Part shown: one piece after another, positions 26,193-34,637 of the stretch
Layout: each line of letters opens with the position of its first letter
Numbering within the stretch: the stretch's first letter is position 1
DNA from: EX4572-165 sp002254885
GTDB taxonomy: Archaea; Thermoplasmatota; E2; DHVEG-1
NCBI GenBank assembly: GCA_029939595.1
Contig: JAOZSQ010000004.1
Span: 1 to 64,000 of the forward strand
Length of the DNA stretch: 64,000 bases
Direction of reading: 5' to 3'
The notes under the pieces: generated by a model
What the model saw: the letters and a program-made list of their open reading frames with translations, nothing else
The model's database searches: none
Told to the model about the DNA's origin: nothing
Translations under genes and position numbers: made by a program

Positions 26193-27068
26193 ATGCTTAA
26201 AGAAATTATTGCAAAAACAATATTGCATTATCATAAACGTCAATTTGCAACAAATTGGGATGCAAATATATATCGTGGTTGTGGACATAATTGCAGATAT
26301 TGCTTTGCTCAGTATTCACATAAATATTTAGAAAATACTGATTTCTTCAATGATATATTTGTAAAAACAAATTCTCCTGAATTATTATACAAGGAGTTAG
26401 GGGAAATAAAATGGGATAAATCTCCTGTTAATGTCTGTGGAATATCGGATTGTTATCAACCCGTAGAACAGGTTTGTAAAATCATGCCAAGGGTTATAAA
26501 ATCCTTTATTGCAAAGAGAAATCCTTTGGTCATTACCACAAAATCATCTTTACTTCTTCGTGACATAGATTTAATAAAAGAACTACTCAAAGTTGCAGAG
26601 GTTTCAATAATTGTTTCCGTATCAACTTTGGATGAAGAAAAAAGAAAATTGGTTGAACCAAATACTGCTCCAACAATTGACCGATTGAAAATATTAAAGA
26701 AATTTAACGAAATAGGATGTAAAACATCTGTATTGTTTGTACCAATCATTCCATTTATTTCAGATGATTATGAAAACCTTGATGCAATATTTAGAATTAC
26801 AAAAGAATTTAATCTTGGTTCTATAAATGCCTGGCCATTACATTTACGAGGTAATACTAAAAACGTTTTTTTTGATTTTTTACAAAATAATTATTTAGAA
26901 TTATTGCCAAAATTCAAAAAACTATATCAAACAAAAAACGCATCAAAAGAGTACTGTAAAGATCTTTTTTCTAGAATTGAAGAATTGAAAGTGAAATATC
27001 AACTATATTCTACATATAAGCCTACAAAACCAATAAAAAAACCAATTCAAACATCATTGTTTGATTAA
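26193..27068 (+). CDS. Radical SAM protein of the SPL-like (Rv2578c) family
   Basis: 291 residues. The radical SAM cluster motif is C-x3-C-x2-C at C30, C34, C37 (RGCGHNCRYCFA). TTKSSLLLRDIDLI and VSVSTLDEEKRKLVEPNT correspond to strands of the TIM barrel typical of the spore-photoproduct-lyase-like family. Members are often called DNA repair photolyase relatives, but most are uncharacterised. The C-terminal tail is Lys/Pro-rich. The EFR1 flavodoxin-ferredoxin immediately upstream could be its electron donor. Confidence 0.87.
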   Translation: MLKEIIAKTILHYHKRQFATNWDANIYRGCGHNCRYCFAQYSHKYLENTDFFNDIFVKTNSPELLYKELGEIKWDKSPVNVCGISDCYQPVEQVCKIMPRVIKSFIAKRNPLVITTKSSLLLRDIDLIKELLKVAEVSIIVSVSTLDEEKRKLVEPNTAPTIDRLKILKKFNEIGCKTSVLFVPIIPFISDDYENLDAIFRITKEFNLGSINAWPLHLRGNTKNVFFDFLQNNYLELLPKFKKLYQTKNASKEYCKDLFSRIEELKVKYQLYSTYKPTKPIKKPIQTSLFD

Positions 27069-27266
27069 TAAAATAGGGGATAATTCTGAAAGCAATTTAC
27101 CCATCAAAATAAAACAAATCTTTAAATTAACTGACAGATTCAATTCTTATAAGATTGAATAGACATTCAAAAATATATTTTTACGTTAGTATCTGGAGAT
27201 CACGATGAAAAAAATAAAAACAAACTTTATTCACATCATATATATAGAAAAAATAAGAGACAAGCT

Positions 27267-27662
27267 TTGATAGTAATGATATGTATAGTTATTATTGGAT
27301 CTTTATCGATAATTTTTGGTATTAATGGTTTATTAAGATATAGTTCAATAATTATGCCTATACTGGGAATAACATTTGGTATTATTAGCTGGATATTTTC
27401 TTATATTGGTTTTTCAAGAGAATTAATTGTTTTTGAAGATAGAATCGTTATACCTACTGAATTTAGACGTAAGTTCATTCCCCTTTCTGAAATAATTGAG
27501 ATTAGACTCAATACAAGTTCCAAAGAGGATAACAATGAGATAGATATATGTTTAGAAAATGGTGAAATTGAACATTTATCAAAGAATAAGATAAAAGCGT
27601 GGGAAGAATTCAAAAATGTACTTATTAATGAACTAAAATCTAAAATAATTGTAAAATTATAG
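27267..27662 (+). CDS. Small membrane protein with PH-like cytosolic domain
   Basis: About 131 residues: two hydrophobic helices (about 2-20 and 30-50) and a beta-rich domain with ELIVFEDRIVIPTEF and a C-terminal helix, similar in plan to the gene at 24259-24708. The start is uncertain. It is either TTG at 27267 or ATG at 27276. The reading frame is also open upstream, where an ATG at 27205 with a good ribosome site (GGAG) sits one frame away, beside A-runs. A homopolymer indel may have separated the original start from the body. Confidence 0.6.
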   Translation: MIVMICIVIIGSLSIIFGINGLLRYSSIIMPILGITFGIISWIFSYIGFSRELIVFEDRIVIPTEFRRKFIPLSEIIEIRLNTSSKEDNNEIDICLENGEIEHLSKNKIKAWEEFKNVLINELKSKIIVKL

Positions 27663-27806
27663 TTTTTAATAAAAATCACACTTCTGATGCTAATATCAAA
27701 TGAATCCTTTTCATTAACTGTGACCAAAGATTCATAAACAAATTAAATTTATTATAATCTATCCCTTTTGTAAAAGAAACTACCATTCAAATTCAGATAG
27801 AAAGAC

Positions 27807-28850
27807 TTAGGATAAGGGATGTTTATTAAAAAAATCCCAGATAAGGTCATTAGCATCTATCTGATATGTTGGAGATTTAAACCATTCATGGCCACCTTCC
27901 ATATAAGTAACCAAAACCACCTCGGTATTATCGCTTTCATTAGTATAGGTCTTTATAGATATCTTTTCATCTTCTGATGTCCAAATATTTGGTTCGGGGT
28001 TGCATTTATTATGTTCTACCCAGAAAGAAATTGATTCATTAACTGAACCTATATAGACCCATAATTCATCAGATCTCCATTCAAATACTTTTTTCCAAGT
28101 ACCATCAAATGGTACATGTTCATCCTTCATCCCATGAAAGATTATCACGGGTATGGGATTAGATGGAGGCGGAATGATATAGGGGATGATCGATTCATTT
28201 TTTTCGGGTACATAACCTATGCCACTGATTGAGCCGGCGATTGGAGCAATGGCCGCTATCCGATGAGATAGTTCAGATCCAAGTCGATACGCCATCATTC
28301 CTCCACCTGAAATTCCTGTAATATAAATTCGTGAGGAATTAACATTGACTATTGTTTCTAGATCATCTAATAAGTCATTAATGAACCCTACATCATCAAT
28401 AGAATTATCATCCCACCGATTCCATTCTCGTGATGAGGTCAACATATAGAAAAGATCTCTCAATAATGCTATTGGGCGATTATAGTGAGCGCTAAGACGA
28501 AGCATCTCCCCATTTGGATATACCGTAATAAATCCCTCTTCATCTGCTTTTTTGTCCATATCACAGTAGCTTTGTAAATTTTTTGCGTTTGAACCAACAC
28601 CGATTCCATGTAGCACTAACACAAGAGGCATAGATTCATCGTTTTCGTATGATGGTGGGATGTGAAGTCGGTATGATCGTATTCGTCCATCTACGTATAT
28701 ATAATTGACATAGTCTCCAGGTTTCATTGAGTCTTGACTGATATTCTCTTCTTGAATGTGGGAAAAATCTCCCGAAATCGTTATGATGCAGGTATTAAGT
28801 AATAAAAGAATTATGCTGATGGTTATCCCATTTCTCAATATGATTTTCAT
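27807..28850 (-). CDS. Exported PHB depolymerase/feruloyl-esterase-like hydrolase
   Basis: About 347 residues from the ATG at 28850, with a signal peptide. It is an alpha/beta hydrolase of the LpqC/polyhydroxybutyrate-depolymerase type: YRLHIPPSYEND, VLVLHGIGVGS (oxyanion region), the nucleophile elbow ITGISGGGMMAYRLG, an acid residue in GMKDEHVPFDG and the catalytic His in EGGHEWF. It would cleave ester bonds of polymers or polysaccharide side groups outside the cell. The substrate cannot be told from sequence. Confidence 0.87.
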   Translation of the reverse strand: MKIILRNGITISIILLLLNTCIITISGDFSHIQEENISQDSMKPGDYVNYIYVDGRIRSYRLHIPPSYENDESMPLVLVLHGIGVGSNAKNLQSYCDMDKKADEEGFITVYPNGEMLRLSAHYNRPIALLRDLFYMLTSSREWNRWDDNSIDDVGFINDLLDDLETIVNVNSSRIYITGISGGGMMAYRLGSELSHRIAAIAPIAGSISGIGYVPEKNESIIPYIIPPPSNPIPVIIFHGMKDEHVPFDGTWKKVFEWRSDELWVYIGSVNESISFWVEHNKCNPEPNIWTSEDEKISIKTYTNESDNTEVVLVTYMEGGHEWFKSPTYQIDANDLIWDFFNKHPLS

Positions 28851-29002
28851 GTCATATACATCCATTATAATGGTCAGTCTTAAGCTTTGAGACTTTTCAT
28901 TTTTAAAATATGTTGATTTTCCTTAAAAATATGTCACAATCAATCATATCTCATAAATATATTGTTGTTATAATATTTAAAGCACTATGTTTTAATCAAT
29001 AG

Positions 29003-29191
29003 GTCAATCTTGGAAATAAAAAGGAATTAAAATGTAATGAAAGATATTATGCATCATCTGAAATTACATGGCAATTAAAATTACTTGGATACAAAAAGAT
29101 TGATATTTATGGTGTAAAACTAGGAGCTTTTTCAAGAGATGATAAACTTACAATCAAAGATTTTGAGATGCTAGTTATTGCTGAAAAGTAA
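29003..29191 (+). pseudogene. Remnant of a SAM-dependent methyltransferase C-terminus
   Basis: This open stretch begins after a TAG and has no start codon. Its translation, including NERYYASSEITWQLKLLGY, KKIDIYGVKLGAFSRDD and KLTIKDFEMLVIAEK before the stop, matches the last 50-60 residues of class I methyltransferases (type YYxPSEI...GF...FSRDDxLTxxDFEMLVIAEK). The catalytic N-terminal domain is missing, and the sequence just upstream is AT-rich and non-coding. I read it as the surviving end of a deleted gene. Confidence 0.7.
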
Positions 29192-29340
29192 AGTAATGTA
29201 ATTACACACATGTGTTGACTTATTAAATCATTAATTGCAAATATTAATTACATATTTTTTATAAAAATAATAATGGACATCAGCCAACAGATAAATTTAT
29301 ATGATAAATCATGTGTTAAATTATTAATGAGGAGTTAATT

Positions 29341-30522
29341 GTGATACGAATAAACCGAAATATATTGAATGCAAGTATTTGTATTATTGTTGTTATCATA
29401 TTATTTTCAGGTACACTTTCAGCATGTACAGGTTTTACTACTAGTAAAGGTGATGAAGTTTTTACAGGACATAATAAAGACTGGTGGAGCACTGATACAT
29501 ATATCCATGTTTATCCATCTGATGAAGAAACACATGCAAGAATGTTTTTTGAAATACCATATCCTCATATTTTCAATAGTGAATATAAGGTCCTTGCGGG
29601 TGGAATAAATGATCAGGGACTTTTTTATGAGAGTTATGTTACACCTCTTCTTTTTGCGTCATTTGAATTCTTTAAACCACTATTATTTAAGAGTCCTGTT
29701 GAATATATTCTTGAGCATTTTTTCACTGTTCAAGAAGTCGTTGATTATATAGAATCACATAATCTTTTCTTTCTGAATTATATCCTATGTTCTGGACAAA
29801 TTTTTGTAATAGATAAAACGGGTGATTCTGCAATTATTGAAGGGGATGAAATCATTAGAAAACAAGGTGATTATCAGGTTTGTACGAATTTTTTACATAG
29901 TCGACCAGATCTAGGGGGATACCCTTGTTATAGATATGAAACAGCAACATCTATCCTTGATAATATTACTGATCCTTCTGTTTCATCTCTTGTTTCCATT
30001 CTTAATGCAACACATCAAAAGGGGTATACTCAATATTCATCAATTTGTGATTTAAACAATTTAACCATGTATCTATATCAATTTCACAATTATGAAAAAG
30101 GAATAAAAATTGATCTAAATACTGAATTTCAACAGGATGCTCATTCCTATTATTTTCCTTCTCTTTTTGAGCCAGAGACAAATCAAGCACCAGATAAACC
30201 AAATACTCCAATGGGCCCAACATCAGGTGTAATCGATGAACAGATTTTATTTGAGACAAATACAACAGACATTGATAATCCATCAGACGAAATTTATTAC
30301 AAATGGAATTTTGGTGATGACATGCAAACAAATTGGGTTCTTAATAATGAAAGATATATGGGAAAAATGACACATAGTTGGAGTAAATCCGGCTCATTTT
30401 CAGTAACAGTGAAAGCAAAAGACATCTATGGAAAAGAAAGCCCATGGTCAGATCCACTGGAAGTGAGCATATCAAGATTTAATGATGATTTTTTTACTTC
30501 ATTTTTACAATTGAGAAAATAA
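29341..30522 (+). CDS. Exported Ntn-type linear amide hydrolase with PKD domain
   Basis: 393 residues with a GTG start. After a signal helix the sequence LSACTGFTTSKGDEVFTGHNKDW begins the choloylglycine-hydrolase/acid-ceramidase-like Ntn fold. C29 would be the N-terminal nucleophile once the signal is removed after Ala28. Supporting features are the NKDW strand and the GGINDQGLFYE segment. A PKD-like domain with NFGDDMQTNWV lies at about 285-375. The same LSAC also satisfies a lipobox, so lipidation is an alternative reading (see findings). It would cleave amide bonds of bile-acid-like, penicillin-like or N-acyl compounds. TATA-like TTTATATGA is near 29295. Confidence 0.82.
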   Translation: MIRINRNILNASICIIVVIILFSGTLSACTGFTTSKGDEVFTGHNKDWWSTDTYIHVYPSDEETHARMFFEIPYPHIFNSEYKVLAGGINDQGLFYESYVTPLLFASFEFFKPLLFKSPVEYILEHFFTVQEVVDYIESHNLFFLNYILCSGQIFVIDKTGDSAIIEGDEIIRKQGDYQVCTNFLHSRPDLGGYPCYRYETATSILDNITDPSVSSLVSILNATHQKGYTQYSSICDLNNLTMYLYQFHNYEKGIKIDLNTEFQQDAHSYYFPSLFEPETNQAPDKPNTPMGPTSGVIDEQILFETNTTDIDNPSDEIYYKWNFGDDMQTNWVLNNERYMGKMTHSWSKSGSFSVTVKAKDIYGKESPWSDPLEVSISRFNDDFFTSFLQLRK

Positions 30523-30544
30523 ATAAAAATTTTTCATTATATTT

Positions 30545-30633
30545 GCTTAGAGAAAATAGGTGTTGTTAGATACCAAATACCTACAACACTAAACCGTTGA
30601 TAGACACCAAATGTCCTCAAACGTGCTCTAAGT
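30545..30633. ncRNA. Multi-stem structured intergenic element
   Basis: Outer arms CTTAGAG (30546-30552) and CTCTAAG (30626-30632) close a region with two inner stems. One is GTGTTGT/ACAACAC (30560-30566 / 30583-30589); the other is GACA/TGTC (30603-30606 / 30612-30615). Both inner loops carry the motif ACCAAAT. It lies between two convergent genes. It could be a bidirectional transcription end, a small RNA or a miniature repeat; there is no known family match. Confidence 0.35.
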
Positions 30634-30728
30634 AATATATTCCTCTCTACTTTCTAATATTTAAATGCTGCATGGTATTTTTTCAATATGTAAAACATCC
30701 AAGAAACAGTATGAATCTTCAGATGAAT

Positions 30729-31886
30729 CTATTCCTCAGATAAAACGGGTTCATTATCTGGAAAATCCCAATCATTAAGTGGATCAATGTTCACAAGGAA
30801 AAAAAGCAGGACCGGAAGACTCTCTTTCATCCAGTATACCAGATTATTATGAGGGCCACCGCCAATATATCCTGGATCATATTTTTGTGAATAAACCTCA
30901 AAACAAAATGAAGGGACATGGAATTCTTTGAAAACCCAATGATGTACAATACCAAAACCATAAGGATTAATATAATCGGGGTCCAATACAGCATATTGTG
31001 TATTATTTTTTATCCAATTTAACGAAGATCTTAAGATATTTTTTTCATGTATTGAAATTTTATACTCTGGTTCATGTTCAATTTCATAAACTGGCAATAT
31101 TGCATGCATTGCCGTATGACAATTCACATAAAATGATATCTTGTTGAGTGAATGCATGAAATCATAAAATGCAGCTGTTTCTGGTTCACAAAAAGGTTTT
31201 CTCCCACAGTTTGTGTATGTTTGATCTTTTCTTGGAAAATGTATATAGGGTATTTTTATAAAACCAAATAGTTTTCCAAGAGGGTAGTTATCTCCTCTAA
31301 TCCTTCCAAAATGAACATCGAAGTTTCTGTTCAGATCAATTCCATTTTCGTTATATCGTTCATCGTTTTCTCTTCCATCAGGATTAAGAAGTGGGATTAG
31401 ATAAATAACAGATGAGTTTAGTATATCATTAACTGAGTTGTTTTTTCCAAAATTTATGAGGAGATATTCAGCTAAATAGAGAACGATTTCACAAGCTTCC
31501 CATTCATTTCCGTGAATACATCCATCAATGACACAGTTATTTTTAATAGAATTATTATTCTCATTTGTTATTTTCATACACCAGATATCTCTATTTTCTA
31601 CACTTTTTCCAATGGAGAAAACATCAATTAAATCTGGGTATTCTTCATTATAATCATGTATAAATTGAGTTGTTTTTGTGTAATCATGGTATTGTCCATC
31701 TGTCCAGTTAGGAAGGATGAGTGGATTATCTAATGAGATCTTCTTAGGTTGTTGATTGTTTAATTCATCACTTTTTGATTCTTTTTCTAGGCAACCAGAT
31801 TGTATGCATTGAATGATGATTATAATGATTACAATAAGATGAAAAATCGATGATTTACTTCCTCCTTTTTGATGTTTAATTGCCAT
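30729..31886 (-). CDS. M14 zinc carboxypeptidase, probable lipoprotein
   Basis: 385 residues. The N-terminal hydrophobic segment ends in QSGC, so Cys32 may be lipidated (the lipobox is imperfect). The zinc motif is HGNE (H125, E128). NPDGRENDERYNENGIDLNRNFD gives the conserved substrate-binding Arg/Asn region, and NCHTAMHAI carries the third zinc ligand. The catalytic Glu probably lies in SFCFEVYSQ. It is paralogous to the enzyme at 2191-3396 but lacks the acidic repeat insert. It would act on peptides at the cell surface. Confidence 0.87.
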   Translation of the reverse strand: MAIKHQKGGSKSSIFHLIVIIIIIIQCIQSGCLEKESKSDELNNQQPKKISLDNPLILPNWTDGQYHDYTKTTQFIHDYNEEYPDLIDVFSIGKSVENRDIWCMKITNENNNSIKNNCVIDGCIHGNEWEACEIVLYLAEYLLINFGKNNSVNDILNSSVIYLIPLLNPDGRENDERYNENGIDLNRNFDVHFGRIRGDNYPLGKLFGFIKIPYIHFPRKDQTYTNCGRKPFCEPETAAFYDFMHSLNKISFYVNCHTAMHAILPVYEIEHEPEYKISIHEKNILRSSLNWIKNNTQYAVLDPDYINPYGFGIVHHWVFKEFHVPSFCFEVYSQKYDPGYIGGGPHNNLVYWMKESLPVLLFFLVNIDPLNDWDFPDNEPVLSEE

Positions 31887-31988
31887 ATTAAACTTGATAT
31901 ATTAATTGCATTATTATATTAAAAACTATAGTTCTAATAGATTTGATTCTAGTTTCTAGAAATTACAAAATTACCATTTTTTTATTTA

Positions 31989-32081
31989 TTATCCCATGCC
32001 CATAACTCTGCTTAAAAGATACCCTGCAACCCAAATGCTAGATATCATTGAGCATACTATTAAAATCTCAATTTTTTCCAT
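31989..32081 (-). CDS. 30-residue single-helix membrane peptide
   Basis: The ATG at 32081 opens 30 codons ending in TAA. The peptide begins MEKIEILIVCSMISS, continues hydrophobic, and ends in YLLSRVMGMG. It can form one membrane helix. The ribosome binding site AGGAGGTGAG (32088-32097) is a full complement of the 16S 3' end, with a 6- to 7-base spacer. It is the best in the window. A TATA-like box TTTATAAAG lies on the same strand near 32130, so the gene is independent of apgM, whose stop is 105 bases upstream. No known family is recognised. Confidence 0.72.
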   Translation of the reverse strand: MEKIEILIVCSMISSIWVAGYLLSRVMGMG

Positions 32082-32185
32082 TTGAAGCTCACCTCCTGAC
32101 TTCTATTAATTATTATCAAATAATACTTTATAAACTATTTGGAAACAATTGTTTTATTAACAGATGTTTAATGAATATTTTGTTC

Positions 32186-33394
32186 TTATGCACCAAATTT
32201 TTCAAGACGATTTGCGTTAGCAAGTGCAAGAGCTATAAGATCATCAGCAGGTAAACGAGTTCCTAGACCTCCCAGAATACATGCTCTTTCACCAAATTGA
32301 TCCACTGAATCTTTTCGACAATCCTTAGACCATAAAAGAACAGGGACAGGATGCCAACTATGCATCTTTAATTTTGAAGGTGTCGAATGATCCCCTGTAA
32401 CAACAATTACATCTGGATGCAGTGCTCTTAATCGAGGAATCTGTCTGTCTACTTCTTCAATAACTGCTTTCTTCTTTTCAAAATCTCCATCTTCCCCATA
32501 ACTATCCGTTTTTTTTATATGTAAATAAAAATAATCATATTCATCCCAATGCTGCTCCAAAGTATCAAATTCTTCATCAATGGACTGACCGGTTTCAAGA
32601 ACATCCATCCCAATTAATTTCGCAACACCTCGATACATTGGATAAGCAGCTATTGCAGCACTTTTCAACCCAAAACATTCCTTCATTAAAGGCCAGGATG
32701 GCTTCTGAGAGAAACCCCTTAACAGCACCATATTTGCAGGGTGTTCATCTTTAAGAATCATATGTGCTTGACTAATAAATCGACTCACAAGACCTGCAGT
32801 ATACTCCGCAGAAGAATCTAACACAATTGGATCTAATGGTTTTTTCCCAATCTCTTGAGGGTCCGTATCCTTAATTTTTCCAGATAAATTTTCCCCTCTA
32901 AATACAACAAGAAATCGATGTTCTTTCACTGTTTCAACAAAAACCTCAACATTTGGAATACTTATGTTTTCATTGAGAAGATTACAAAGATCAATGTTTT
33001 TCTCAGTAGATATTCTTCCAGCTCTTCGATCCATAACCTGATCTTGATTGTTTATTGTACAAAAATTACCACGCGCAGCAACATCGCCCTCTTTTAAATC
33101 AAAACCAATACCATTTGCTGCAAGAACGCCTCTGCCAACCTGATATTTTAATGGATTATATCCAAAAACACCAAGATGGCCTGGGCCACTTCCCGGAGTA
33201 ATAGCAGTTGAAACAGGGGTTTGAAGACCACATACACTATCTTTTGCAAGCTCATCTAAATGGGGAGTAAAAGCGGCTTCAAGCTCTGTTTTTCCATCTT
33301 CATCTCTAGGGAGACCTCCAATCCCATCCATAATTAGAAATACTATTTTTGATTGATTTTGCTTAACAAGGGATTGTATCAATTCTAAATCCAT
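32186..33394 (-). CDS. apgM: 2,3-bisphosphoglycerate-independent phosphoglycerate mutase, archaeal type
   Basis: 402-residue alkaline-phosphatase-superfamily enzyme that interconverts 3- and 2-phosphoglycerate in glycolysis and gluconeogenesis. Archaeal ApgM landmarks are the N-terminal LIMDGIGGLP (metal Asp), the nucleophile region AITPGSGPGHLGVFGYNP (catalytic Ser), GRGVLAANGIGFDL, and the C-terminal VTGDHSTPSKLKMHSWHPVPV metal site. The length is typical. It is cytosolic and monocistronic, divergent from the ABC transporter operon. Confidence 0.95.
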   Translation of the reverse strand: MDLELIQSLVKQNQSKIVFLIMDGIGGLPRDEDGKTELEAAFTPHLDELAKDSVCGLQTPVSTAITPGSGPGHLGVFGYNPLKYQVGRGVLAANGIGFDLKEGDVAARGNFCTINNQDQVMDRRAGRISTEKNIDLCNLLNENISIPNVEVFVETVKEHRFLVVFRGENLSGKIKDTDPQEIGKKPLDPIVLDSSAEYTAGLVSRFISQAHMILKDEHPANMVLLRGFSQKPSWPLMKECFGLKSAAIAAYPMYRGVAKLIGMDVLETGQSIDEEFDTLEQHWDEYDYFYLHIKKTDSYGEDGDFEKKKAVIEEVDRQIPRLRALHPDVIVVTGDHSTPSKLKMHSWHPVPVLLWSKDCRKDSVDQFGERACILGGLGTRLPADDLIALALANANRLEKFGA

Positions 33395-33578
33395 TTTTCC
33401 TCATCTCTTCAACAATACTCTATTCAATATATTAAATAGAACAACTCAAAAATACCTTCTGCTAATAAATATTGCCTTTTTTCACAATTAAACACAAAAT
33501 ATCGCTTTTATATCAGTAAACCATAAAAACAAAAGCATCATTTCAGAAAGTTTTATTTCAGATATAGTTGATTATTTC

Positions 33579-34637
33579 ATGGAAAAACAAGTAAGATGTC
33601 CGAAATGTAAAACAATTATTACGCTAAAAGGGGAACCTGGTGAAATTCAAATCGCAACATGCCCATCATGTAATCTCAAAGGTAAAGTGACATTTGACAG
33701 ATCAATTACTCATGATAAAAGTGCAATTAAAGTAGTAGATCTAAAAAAAAATTATGGGGATCTAACTGCTGTAAACTCAATTTCATTTACTGTAAAAATG
33801 GGTGAAATCTTTGCATTTCTAGGGCCTAATGGCGCAGGTAAAACAACAACAGTTGAAATGATAGAGTCAATTCGTAAACCAACAAAAGGAAATATCACAT
33901 TATTTGGAAAGGACATTCGCACATCTTTTAACTCTATAAAAGAAAGAATTGGGATTTTACCACAAGAATTTCATTCATTTGATCGCTTAAAAGTACGAGA
34001 AACACTTGAATATTATCAAAGCCTCTTTAAAAAACAAGCAAATATTGATGAAATCATTGAAATGATGGATTTAAACGCGTATGAATCAAAATTATATAAA
34101 GATCTATCTGGAGGATTAAAACAAAGAGTGGGAGTAGCCATAGCCCTCGTTAACGATCCGGATATTGTATTTCTAGATGAACCAACAACGGGACTGGATC
34201 CAAAAGCAAGACGTGAAGTTTGGAATGCCATTGCAGATTTAAGAAACAGAGGGAAAACAATTTTTTTAACCACACATTACATGGAAGAAGCAGAATTTCT
34301 TGCAGATCATATAGCAATTATCCATAAAGGATCAATCATTGCAGAAGGAACATTGGAAGAACTGATGAAGCAATATGGAAAAAGCAGTATGCTTCATATA
34401 AGAAATTGTAACCACCCACAAATAATTCAACTGTTAAGCAAGCAAGGGTTTAATGCAACAAAAAAGGATAAGGGAACAATTTCAATAAACATTGAATATA
34501 CGGATAAAATCCTTGAAATATTATCATGGCTTCGTCATGAATGTATTGAATTTGGAGAAATTGATATTAGACGTCCAAATCTTGAGGAAATATTTTTACA
34601 TTTAACTGGTGCAAAACTTGGAGGGGAAAATACATGA
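33579..34637 (+). CDS. ABC transporter ATPase with N-terminal zinc ribbon
   Basis: 352 residues. The first 40 form a zinc-ribbon-like module (CPKC at 7-10, CPSC at 28-31). The ABC ATPase follows: Walker A GPNGAGKTT (82-90), signature LSGGLKQRVG, Walker B DIVFLDEPTTGLDP, then a switch His in TTHYMEEAE. The C-terminal domain ends in ...LEEIFLHLTG, typical of ABC-2/drug-type exporters. It overlaps the permease gene by 4 bases. The zinc ribbon is not usual for this family and may sense or bind metal or another partner. Confidence 0.93.
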   Translation: MEKQVRCPKCKTIITLKGEPGEIQIATCPSCNLKGKVTFDRSITHDKSAIKVVDLKKNYGDLTAVNSISFTVKMGEIFAFLGPNGAGKTTTVEMIESIRKPTKGNITLFGKDIRTSFNSIKERIGILPQEFHSFDRLKVRETLEYYQSLFKKQANIDEIIEMMDLNAYESKLYKDLSGGLKQRVGVAIALVNDPDIVFLDEPTTGLDPKARREVWNAIADLRNRGKTIFLTTHYMEEAEFLADHIAIIHKGSIIAEGTLEELMKQYGKSSMLHIRNCNHPQIIQLLSKQGFNATKKDKGTISINIEYTDKILEILSWLRHECIEFGEIDIRRPNLEEIFLHLTGAKLGGENT

